DNA of 64,000 nt, from assembly GCA_016748015.1 (NCBI GenBank), contig JAAOMT010000507.1, forward strand, positions 42,178-106,177, written 5' to 3'. Shown one piece after another: positions 23,370-34,300 of the stretch; position 1 is the first letter of the stretch; each line of letters opens with the position of its first letter. The DNA is from Geosiphon pyriformis (lineage: Eukaryota > Glomeromycota > Glomeromycetes > Archaeosporales > Geosiphonaceae). A program made the position numbers and the translations under genes. The notes beneath the pieces were generated by a model, which was not told the origin of the DNA, made no database searches, and was given only the letters and a program-made list of their open reading frames with translations.

Positions 23370-24992
23370 ATGGCAGTAGCAAACAAGATTTTTACAGAAG
23401 ACGAACTTTTAAAAACAAATCTACCTACAATAACCTATACTCATAACAGCAAATATGATTCCTTTTCTCATGGCAAACATTATCACCCCGAATCTATTCA
23501 AAATTGGCCAAATTTTTTCGAAGAAGTGAAGCAATATCAACTTGATAATACAAATTATCTTTACTCTCTTCCAATCCCTGAAACACAACCCATTGACGAA
23601 AAAGATGATCTCCGGATAGCCATAGAAACTCAGATTTTCAATGTCGTTTTATCTATCAAACGATGGCATCCGTTTGAATTGAGGCCTTTGGTTGATACTT
23701 CCAATATGTATATTCCATCTCCAACTATCAGCTCTTCTGTTAATAATGTTCGTAGCCCCGTTCTAGCCGCCTCTGATACGTCCGCACTTACACCCTTATC
23801 TAATCCTCCAACAACAACTCCTCCACCAAATCCTATAATGCCACCTATAACCTCTTCCAGTACAAGTCCAATCGATTGGAATTTTTGTAATAAAGATGGA
23901 AAATTATTACTTCCTATTGCTCTGAGATCAAAGTGGACTTTACCTTGCGATTCACATCAAAGAAAAATTTATTACTTCAAATCAAAATTAGACGATTTTG
24001 GATGTCATTCAATTCAAGTTTATGATTATATGCTTCAGCACGGTTATCAATATGGCATACTCTCTACTTATGAGTGTACCTGGTTTTTCAAAAGACCCAA
24101 AGAAAACCCTCGTACATTTCTAGCCTCTTATTGTATAAAGTATACCGATAAAGAGCCGACTGTCCTACAAGCTGTGAATTACATTTATCATTTAGCAGAA
24201 AATGATCCATATGCTCCAAATTGGTCTCAATCGAAGTAAACAATTCAAATAATATCAATTTTATTTACACTCCTCTTTTGAAATTGCTTTTAAATTTTAT
24301 CAAAAATACTTTTAAAACTTTTTTCTAGTATTACTTCATCCACTCAATCGATAAACCCATCATTGACCAAACTCGGAACTCCTCTTGCCACTACAAACAG
24401 AATTAAAGATCAAACGTCTGGGGATTCTATTGTTTCAACAACCAAGAAGATCAATCCAGAGATAACCTTGGTCTGGGATCAGATTGAATGGACTCAAGAT
24501 GCTGGAGTCGGAAGAAATGGGCGAGTATATCATATATATTATTGTAAAAAACATCTAGCTCTGAAATATCGTCAACAAAATTATGATCCAACCGTGATTA
24601 ATCTTCGACATGAAGTTCGAGTCTACAAACAATTACAACCTCTTCAAGGCTGTTTTATTCCACCATTGGTATTGTATGGTCCTTGTTCAAATGATATAAT
24701 GTTTTGTATTTGCACAAGTTACATTCATCCCTTAGAAAATGTCAAGCTTTCTCGACGTCATAAAGAAGTTGCAATGAACGCGATTAGGGCAATTCATAAT
24801 CTGAGAGTTTTGCACAATGATATTCGAATTGAAAATTTCATCCTGGGAAATGATCCTTACAATAGTGAACGTCTTTATATTATTAACTTTAACTCTGCTA
24901 AGATAGAGAGTCGGGACTATGAAATTACTGATGAAATGCGCGAACGAGAGCTTGATCAAGTCAAAGTCTTGTTTGATTCGTTGGAAGATTAG
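23370..24992 (+). CDS. REase-like/protein-kinase-like fusion protein (Crinkler-like architecture), 2 exons
   Basis: Exons 23370-24235 and 24329-24992 join in frame (93-nt GT-AG intron) to 509 aa. The N-terminal half ends in a restriction-endonuclease-like (PD-(D/E)XK) module at about residues 80-275: IDWNFCNKDGKLLLPIALRSKW, then HSIQVYDYMLQHGYQYGILS and TWFFKR. A Pro/Ser/Thr-rich linker sits inside it (about 115-165). The C-terminal kinase-like domain (about 325-505) has the glycine loop AGVGRNGRVY, the lysine in LALKYRQQ, a Glu in HEVRVYKQ, and HNDIRIENFIL for the catalytic loop. The DFG position reads NFN. In the nuclease motif the usual Glu-x-Lys reads Ala-Leu-Arg. Both sites therefore look impaired. 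Nuclease-kinase fusions of this type are known in Crinkler-type effectors and related fungal proteins. No signal peptide is visible. It could act as a host-directed or intracellular conflict protein; that is inference. Confidence 0.65.
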
Positions 24993-26461
24993 TTATGAAA
25001 TTTTTAAAACCCTTCAATGAAATCCCCCCCTTCAGCATTTTTCCAACCCTTTGTATTGAATATTTATTTAAGATCATTTTTATTGAATAATATGCCCCCC
25101 CCCCCAAGCAAATTTTAAACAATCAAACTGTATGCATTTCCTATTCTAATCAACCTAGGCAATATTTCCCAAAATTTATAAATCTCTCAAGAAAATTTTC
25201 TCACCACTATGAAATGGCAAGTTAAAAAAAATATTCAAGAAATCCTATTCTCAGTCATCTTAAAGTCGGTCTTTTTTTTACTATATAGATAAATATCCCA
25301 ATTCCCAAAATTGTAATTTCATCATATAATTGTTTTTCGAAATTATGGTTAAAATATTAAATTTCGGAATATAAAAGGGAACAGCAAAGCTTGATTATAA
25401 AGAATTTCACCTGATATATTTCTTGAGCTTTGAAAAATTCGACTCCGACGAAGGGTTCAAACAGAATATTCAAGATTATGTGCCCAAGAAGAATCATCTA
25501 TGTCGTCTTATTGGAAATATTCTAATATATTAAAAAGCATTTCTGCTCAATGTTCCAAGTAAAAGTTGTTATACTTAACAGAATATATATTGCAATACGA
25601 TCCTCAACCCACCTATCTATACGTAATGATATATTTTAAGATCTCGCTACTGGGACAACTCTAGCTTCGTATGGCACCCGATACCCTGTCTTCACACAGT
25701 ATTTTTCCCATTGGCATTTTTGACTTTACAAATGCATAAGAACATTCAATAAAACTACGCTGAAAGATTTCTGGATGTTCACCGTTTATATTACACGCGT
25801 TGAAAGATATTGCAAATACCGCAAGCTAAATTGAAATCGCAGTGAGACTCAATGCTATAATTAGGACGCTAGACGACAATTCAAAAACAATTGGAATTGT
25901 GGCAAAATCAAACTCATATACTCACAATACTTGTTCGAAATTTACCAAACCAAACCACGCGACACCGATTTCACGAAGTAAGATTTTCATCGGATTCCAT
26001 GCGCTCACAATGGAACTCGAAAAACTATATAAAAAAAGTTATCCTCCAGGAGTCGAGGATTTCTCGGGCCTTTCTCCCGCTTGTCATGTTGAGCCCAAAG
26101 TCAGCAGAGGCCATTTTTTGCAGGTCTTTTTTGATATAATCAAAGATTTTTTTGGTTCCGCGGCATGAGCACGATTGAAACACGAAGTGGATGTTAATTT
26201 GAGTAGCGTAATAAAAAAAGATATCTGCAAAGTTAAATTACAAAGGAAAACTTGGATATTACGACGAAATGATGTATTTGAGATATTGATTTATTATTAG
26301 ACGCTTTCTTCTCATTTGATAAATTATTATATCAGATACAAAACACACACTTGGAAGAATTCAAAATGCTTTGATAGATTAAAATATTTAAAAAAGCATC
26401 GATTTATCAATTCTGACTTTAGATTTAAGAAAACTGTTATAAAGAATAGTTCTTATGCCTA
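24993..26461. other. Intergenic, no convincing gene
   Basis: Contains an 11-C homopolymer near 25,095-25,105. Two overlapping plus-strand ORFs at 25842-26168 and 25891-26139 lie in a stretch with higher GC but match nothing I recognise; they could be a fragment of a lost gene. Confidence 0.4.
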
Positions 26462-27746
26462 ATGGGTCAAAATCCGTCATCTATCGGAATGTCCAATAGC
26501 TTCCCAGAGGCCTTGAAGAAAAAAGCTCACTCACCGGCTAAAAGGGACAACGGTATGTCGTCTGACAGAAAACCGACAAGGGCTCTTTGCCCTTACTAAC
26601 CTATATCTAAATATTAAATTAGCTTTGCGAAATAATGGTTTTTGTACCCGTCCCGGCTGTAATGAAAACTGTTTTATCGAACTAAACGGTTTGGTTCATC
26701 CCTTTTGCAGCCGGACATGTGCTAATTTGGCAGCAATTTTTACAACGACAGCTCCTAGATGTTCTTACCCGGGTTGTTTGAAACTGGCCTACGTGGATCC
26801 CGCAGATGGCACGCAATTCCAATATTGTGGTAGAACTTGTGCGAGGACGGCTGCACAAATAATGCCTCCTATACCAAAATGTGCCCGTCCAATGTGCAAA
26901 AATTCAGTACATGTAGATGAAAAAGGCGTCATCTTCTCTCATTGTGGAAAAACCTGCTCGCTGGCCGCAAACAATCCTTCTGGGCCGCAATGCTATCGAT
27001 CAGGTTGTGGAAGAAAAGTGTACAAAGACCCCTTGAACCCGACAAAATTTCATTCTTATTGTTCAAAGAAATGCTATTGGTTAGAAGGTTCTACCCTATC
27101 CACTACAAAACTGACCTTATTAGATACAGATAATATCGATTATGATATCGTTCATAAGAAATTTATTAGCAGACTTTCCAACATCACCATTAAAGCCATC
27201 TTCAGGCTTCAGATGCCAAAGAGCATAGTAGATCAACATCTGAATTTGAAGAAAACAATGTCCGGAAGCAGTACTTGGGGGCCAAATAATGTTACTCGTA
27301 AAATGTTTCATGGGACTAAATACTTATGCGATCCCACAATTTTGATTCAAAATAAGACTCCAACTTGCACTACGGGATGTGGGATGTGCGGAATCATTCG
27401 CGAAGGAAACCGCGGAATATATTCTCACTATCAGCAAAGCAAGTATTTGAGTTTCATTTCATTTTTTAGCCGTTTTTGGTATTGGTTTAAACTATAATTA
27501 TAAAACAGGGATGTGGTTTGCTGATGACCCTCAAATATCACTTGGTTATTGTGGTGGAAATTATGGGCTTAAATCAATGTTTATGGTCGACGTGCTTTCT
27601 CCACAAGCACAAAATATTTTGATTATTGCTGACGATGCGGTAAGAATTACATACTAGAATTCTTTGACTTTGTTATCCGATTAATAATGTGAACCTCGAG
27701 TATTATTTAGGCCACACTTCCCAAGTTTCTAGTTATATTTCAGTAA
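26462..27746 (+). CDS. Cys-rich zinc-binding repeat protein with PARP-like ADP-ribosyltransferase domain, 4 exons
   Basis: Predicted exons 26462-26552, 26623-27438, 27509-27639 and 27711-27746 join in frame to 357 aa. Intron 1 has a GTATGT donor and a TACTAAC branch site. Intron 2 keeps frame only with a GCAAGT donor, a GC-AG intron. Residues about 35-180 hold four repeats of the pattern C-x4-C, spacer, C-x3-C (for example CTRPGC then CSRTC, CSYPGC then CGRTC), which should bind zinc. The C-terminal part looks like a PARP catalytic domain: KMFHGTK (the triad His), CGMCGIIREG, MWFADDPQISLGYCGG (a likely triad Tyr) and the final strand ATLPKFLVIFQ. The third triad residue cannot be assigned. 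The family transfers ADP-ribose from NAD+ to proteins or nucleic acids; substrate unknown. The first residues (MGQNPSS) resemble an N-myristoylation signal. Confidence 0.65.
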
Positions 27747-28023
27747 AAGATTGAATTCATCCAGTCTTTTTTTGGTGTATTTGCACGTCGAATTTTTGGC
27801 TCCCCGAGCAAATACCTCACCTCACCACCGTGTTGAAAACGAAAAAATGCTATAAAATTTCTTTAATTTACTTTGCTAATTACAAAATTTTGGTGCAGAG
27901 AATCATTCTAGAATATTTTTTATGTTTCTTAAATGGTATTATGTTATCAGTAGATCTGGAGTCGATAAAACCCCATTAGATAAGATAATGCGATCATGTG
28001 ATGTCAAAGGTTTAAATTAAAGA
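27747..28023. other. Intergenic
   Basis: Short AT-rich spacer; nothing recognised. A string ending TTTACAG just before 28,046 could be a 3' splice site for the next ORF. Confidence 0.4.
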
Positions 28024-28031
28024 ATGCGAAT

Positions 28032-28307
28032 TTGTATATTTACAGACCTTTGGTACAAATATATCACAAAGATTACAACTTGCGCCAACAAATTTATAAC
28101 TATGAAGACAATTTTCCCAATAGCAATTTCTTTTTTTCTTCATCGTTTTCTACAGTCACGCCTGATGAAGTTGCTAATTTGTTGGGTGATGATTGTGCTG
28201 ATTCGGTTAATATTAATTCAGGTTTTTCTAATTGTTTCTTAAGCCTATTTGTAGAAATTATGTTTAGAATGAGAACAAATTTTGCACAACTTAGGAGAAA
28301 AAAATAG
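28032..28307 (+). CDS. Unrecognised small ORF, possibly an exon of a larger gene
   Basis: A 91-codon frame of acidic, non-repetitive composition (for example DEVANLLGDDCADSVN). It is preceded by a possible intron acceptor at about 28,045, so it may be the last exon of a gene whose earlier exons were not found, or an additional 3' exon linked to the PARP-like gene upstream. It ends 5 bp before the stop codon of the convergent lipid-transfer gene. No domain recognised. Confidence 0.25.
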   Translation: MYIYRPLVQIYHKDYNLRQQIYNYEDNFPNSNFFFSSSFSTVTPDEVANLLGDDCADSVNINSGFSNCFLSLFVEIMFRMRTNFAQLRRKK

Positions 28308-28312
28308 ATGAT

Positions 28313-31300
28313 TTACTTTATTGCAAGTAAACCTCGTTTTATCCGTGGTTTCTCTTGACTATCGCTACTCATCACTGACCCCTTGTCAGAGAGTTGCTCT
28401 TCCAACAAATCATCTCCAAGTATTGGAAGTTCAAACTTGTTCTCTCGTACCACATTAGCATCTGAAAAGTTTGATGAAAATGAAGCAGTTTCGACAATTT
28501 GATCTGTTGATTCTAACAAAGTATTACTGCCACTATATATGGTGCTTAGTTGATCTTGAAGAGCAGATGAGGAAGTTAAGTTTGGATGTGGTGGTCTTCC
28601 ACGGCGTGTTTGAAGGAATTTCTCACGAACGAGTGCACCAGTATGGTATATAATTGTCTTAATAATATCTGAAATCATCCAATCGGGAATTAATATCACC
28701 ATACTTTATAAAATAAAACTACGTTATTGATTATGTGAATTACCTCTTTTCAAGTGTTCCAATAAATCTAGCCAGGACCATGTTTTATTTTGGTATATAA
28801 TTGTGGGCAATGTAAATACGAAATCATAAAGATCTTCGAGGTTTTTCTCTTTAGCGCCCTAATATAGAAGAACAATATATCAGAAGGAAAATGGGACAAG
28901 TAGAAATTGAAAAATAAAATTGAGAGATTGAAAAAATCTATCACCTGATAACTAATATTATGGGTGACCTCAGGAATATTGATGTATATAAATGTTTTAT
29001 TATTAGATGCACGGGTTTTCATTAATGTCAATTCATCTGACTCCTTAGAATTGATACTGTCACCAACTCCATTTCGGGATTTTTTGGTTGAAAGTGGAAC
29101 ATCATTGGCAGTTGAACTATTTGACGTTGCCATCAATAATCCTTCCTCTGTTACAGGTAAGATGTCTGATTCACTATAACAGGTACTCTCACCAAAAGAT
29201 GAATCATCACCGCTCATATCATTAATGGATGTAGTTTTGAAAACCTTTGAGCCGGCGTTATCTGTTCCCACTGAATCTCTGCGTGAAGATAAAGGATTTT
29301 TTTGGTTTATTATACTTTCATCCATTATTGTCGCATGTTCCTCCGAATTTATATCTTTTTGATCATCAATAATACTATCATGAAAGATGTCGAATGTTTT
29401 TGATTTTCTTTTTTGCGGGAAAATATAGGTCACAATATGTTTGCCGATTTCATATTGTATTTGTAACTTAAGTGGAAAAAACTTGACCTCAAAGTGTTCA
29501 ACAACTGCAATTCCTGCAACAGGTTCCATCTCTCTCCAATACAATCTCAACATTTTGTTACGACTAAAATCTACTACTTGTCGTCGATAATCAGTGATAT
29601 ACGGATATATTAATTCAGTGAAGACGGGTGACGGCATTTTGTTTAGAACCCTCAAGTGGTCAATTTCCAATATATTAACACTTGAATTATCTTCACGCGT
29701 CATCCAAACAAAATGTGCATTAGATAAACCCCATTCACAGAAAGAATTTTTATTATCAAGCAGCATAATCCAGATGACCTCATTTGCTGTTACGACTGTT
29801 TTCAAAGGAGTATTACTTTCAGCCTTTTGCTTCTTATTTTGTGTGGCTGTGATCGCTTCCATCAATATGTAAAGCTCTTCTTGTGAATTAAGCAATTCAG
29901 CTTTAACTGTCCATAGTTCTCTTAATCCCTCCTCTCGTAAATCTACGAAATTAGTTTGTAATTGACGACGAAATTCATCCATTTGACGGATTCTCTGTTG
30001 CAGGGAGGCCACCATTTCGGATGTGCCAGTGAGGTCATCCAAATCTGCAGCAAGAAGAATAGTTTCTAAGCGCTCCATACGCTCTGTTTTGGTGGGTTCG
30101 CGATACATAAACAAATCTGATACCATATCTACAAACACACAATATTGTGCCGAGGTGGCGGAGAACTTGAAGCTTGGAAAATTAATGTGCCACGAATCCA
30201 TTCGCCTATCAAATTTATCAGCCTCTGACTCATCCCATATAGTTTCAGTGGATTCCCTATCATCAGCGCAGCCCTTAATTCTTAGATGATTGAACTTATC
30301 GTATAGCAATGTAGCAGATGTACGCTCAACAATTCGTTGAAAGGGAAAAGAACTTTTCTCATCATAATTAAACAATGATTCAATAGGAACCCAGACGGGC
30401 CATTTTTCGTTTGCCTTTGCACCAAAATTATTAGCAGATAGCAGCTTTGAATCATCATTTTGAAAATCCCTTTTCCAAGTTAAAAATAGCTGAGTATTGT
30501 CCAATCCAAAAATTGTTCTGGTCTTGACAACCTCATTGGCGTCCCCTCTCAATCGATCTTCAATTATTGAAAAACATTTGAGCTGTGCTCTCTCTGTTGA
30601 CATTATAATGCTTGCTACAGGATTTTTGTCGCTTTGAAAATTGATCTGAGTATTGATAAGTTGAACAACATATTTCTTGCATAATGTATAGCCCTCAGGA
30701 ATGTCGCCAGATTGATGGGATTCTGTGTTTTGAGAATGATCATTATTTGTAGATATATTGTCTTCCGCCACAGGGACTTCATTCGGGACTACAAAGCTTG
30801 TATTCTTTTCCCCTACTAATTGACGTAATAATTCAGCAGCCATATGAGCATCGAACCCAGCAGGATCAAAATTTGGTGCCATGCTAGCTTGCGACTCGTT
30901 TGAAGGGGTTTTTTGGATCTTTTCGGTACTTTTTTGTAATTCACGTATGAATTTTACAGCATTCATTGACATATAGTATGTGAGGCCTTGTTGTTGTTCA
31001 ATTAGGTCCCAATATTTATAGATCAAATTGCGCAATGAGTTATTCCAAATCACTTGGGCGCTATGAATCAAAAAGCGATGATCGAAATGATAAAGCAAAT
31101 CGGCCCAGAATGGAGAGTTTGGGTTGTATCCGGACATGTCATCTTCACCAGAAAAACTAGCTTTATCGTCATTGTGGTCAAAATTTCCATTGGCGGTGTC
31201 TCTATGAATATGTTTAGCTTCTCGAACATCAGTTTGATCATTTGAATTTTTCTCAAGTTTCGCAATGTAACTTTGGATAAATCTTCGCTTTCCCGATAAA

Positions 31301-34300
31301 ACCTTGATTGCTTGTTGAATAACTCGAGACTTAAAGAAAAATTTAGGAATTAAGTTTATATGAAAAGTTTTATGAAAGGAAAATTTTGTAGAGCAAACAA
31401 ATTTTAACCTCATCTTTTATATCTTGGCTTTCAGAATAACCTAATTTCTCATCTGTATCTTTTAAATTATCGGTTTGTCTCGAAAATTCTCGTTCAATTT
31501 GATTCAAGCGTTTATTTAAAAGGTCGATCTGAGTATCACGTGTCCCTTATGATAATAGAGCAATCAATTTAAGGAAGATCTTAAGATTAGCTGTACCTCT
31601 CAATCCAAGATTTTTTACCTCTTACTTGGCCCATGATACACATATGGGCTTCTTGATCCATTCTTTTGTCCTCATCAGTGTCATCTTCAAGGACATGTTT
31701 ATAATACATCAGTTGAGGACACTGCATGAAAGGTAGAACTCTCATTTTTGGCTTCACGTTAGGTAAAATAGAATCGATCTCGACATAATCATCTTCATCA
31801 ATCCATTCCTCATCTTCTGGATTTAAAACAAAATCTTCATCTTTGCCCAGCTGATCAATCCTTATATTGTGTTCTGTTGGTTCATTAATTTCATTACAGG
31901 AATGATAAGTGGGCTCTTCGATATACCGCACAGCAATTCCGCGTACATCCAAATTTTTCAGATCCATTTCTGCTTCATGCAAGATCATCTCACGAACCTT
32001 TAATTCGTCCTGTTCAACTTGAATAAGTTTTTCTTGCACTTTTTGATGTATATCTATTTTGAACTGTTCTATTTTTCCTTTCAAACCAACAATCTGAGTA
32101 CGCCCGTCGTTCCAATCTTCAAAAGCATTTTCTTTGTAAAAATGACTTAAGAATAAAGGAGCTAAACAAATTTTGTATTTGAGGGTATGCAAAAATTTTG
32201 AAAGCTTGGGGGAAGGAGGTTCATTGGTAGGAAACAGCATTCCTTGGCGAATTGGTATAAACATAGCGTTGTCGAAAAGAGATATCCAAGCGAAAGCGTG
32301 TTCAATGGATTTGGGAGTAACTTGAATTGAATTATATGACCCAACGTGAGGTTGTTCATTATCATTATTGTTATTTATGGAACTGTCCCAATCAATCGGG
32401 CACACCATGCTGAACGATAGATGTACAATGTCTGACCGAAAACCTCGGAATGAATCATATATCTGTCAAAAGGGATTCAATTTTTAGATGATATTAATAA
32501 ACCATCATTCCGGCGATGAGAAACAAAAAATTAGGTAATATTTTACCTGCCCACCGGAAGCGGATGGATGCTCTGGCATTCTTGTAATCACTTCATAATG
32601 TGGTATAAAGTCACTAAAGCGACAACTACCCTCTCCATGACAGCGAGGACAAAGCGCATTCTCGTTAGAACAACTTCGATGGAATTGACATCCCATTCCA
32701 TACCTCACACCACCTCCGATTTTCATTAGTACTTTGACTAAACCATCATTAGATGCGGTACCCACAAGAGTATTTGATGAGCTTTGTGTTCTCATTGTGC
32801 TCGTCTCTATGTCTCGAACAATCGTATCCTGTGGAGATTTCTTTTCTTTGACGATAGTATTTTCAGCAGACAAATTCCCATTCGCAACCATTTCAACTAA
32901 ATTCGGGATAGCGAGTTTGAATTCTTCACTATCTACTTGTAAAAATTCCCCGGCGTTATTGGAATACCCCAGTCTAATTTTGACGCCATTTTTGAAACAT
33001 AAAGCAAACCCAGAACCAGGACCTGTAACCAAATAAGGATTTCTTGTTCCCTGTGATAAAAACCGCACATCACCACCACCTTTGAATTCCATTAATATTC
33101 GTATATGCATAATTAGGCGAAACTTATCCCAGAACCCTATTGGCTCTGAAAGGTCGGGATTTGGCTTTGTAAAACTTTCCACCACTCTAGCAATATCAAG
33201 TACCGCTGGCTGCATAGAAATGCTCCAAGAAAATACGGTAGTGTAAGTAGAGTTTATATCAATATAAAGATCAGAATAGAGTTTTACTGGAGAGCAAGTT
33301 CTAGGAACTATTATGTTGTAAGCCTGATTAGACGCATTATATTGAGGGGGAACAACAGTCATAACAGACTTTCGAACCGTTTCTAAACCACGAAGCTCCT
33401 CTGCAATTACAAGATCACCATTGAATATGGAAGAATATCTTTTTTTGGCTTCAAATTGTTCTATTGGTGGGATGTGAGCTAAAGGGGTTGGATAATCTCT
33501 GATCTGAACCCATGCCTCGTTTAATTTGCAATTCACATGCATTGGAACCAGAAGTGTGAATTTTGTATCTAATGGCAATCCTTTTCCAATTCTGTTCATA
33601 AATTCTGGGAGATTTTCCATCGGAAACGAAGGACATGAAAGGTTAATTAATACTCGATCCAAAGTGACTTTAAGCAAAGCAGGGGGTGATAATGAAGTCT
33701 GGGTTGTTTTGATGGGGAGATTATCTTCCTCATCCTTGGAAAAATGTTTGGTTTGATTCAATTTACAACGGAATACTTTGGCAGCCCTAATTCGTTTTAT
33801 CCAATTTCCTGAGTTATATTCATCAAGGGCAATACGTGCTGCATCTATGCTGACTTTGGCTCGAGGAGAGGGTAGGGAACCCGTTGATGTGAATTTTAAC
33901 TTTGGGGAAGATCCAATTGCTCCCTCATTTACCACATGAGACAAATGTACACCAGAATTCATGGAGTCACTCGTTGATTTTTGGGCCTGGTCAGCCTCGA
34001 TGCTTTCAACTTTTGCTTTAAAAGCAGCTTCTCTGTCTAATCTTGCTCGTTGTTCTATACCTCCAACTTGCCATATAAGCCCCAATTGACCTTCAAATGG
34101 GTCATCTTCCAGTCGAAATGTTAAAATGCCTATATCAAGTCGCAAAGTTGGCAAATGAATGGGGCCTTCTTCTTCTGGCTCAAGAGACGTTGTTTCAACT
34201 TTAAATATTAGCCTTTTCTGAATATTCTTAAGAGATTTAACTAAATCGGCCAAGCCATCAAAGACATCAGCAAAAATATAGTTATGAGGAACACGTATAT

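Noticed and set aside
23171-23446. Poly-Ile/Lys/Tyr ORFs on both strands
   Set aside because: Translation of the compound microsatellite in front of the nuclease-kinase gene.
24363-24992. Kinase part as a separate gene starting at a TTG
   Set aside because: A 93-nt GT-AG intron joins it in frame to the upstream nuclease-like exon.
26625-27497. Single-exon reading of the Cys-rich gene
   Set aside because: The upstream TACTAAC...TTAG acceptor and the missing WFADD part show that it is one exon of a spliced gene.
31546-31618. Apparent frameshift between exons 2 and 3 of the lipid-transfer gene
   Set aside because: It arises only with the donor at 31596; the donor GTAAAA at 31618 gives a normal 73-nt intron and restores the frame.
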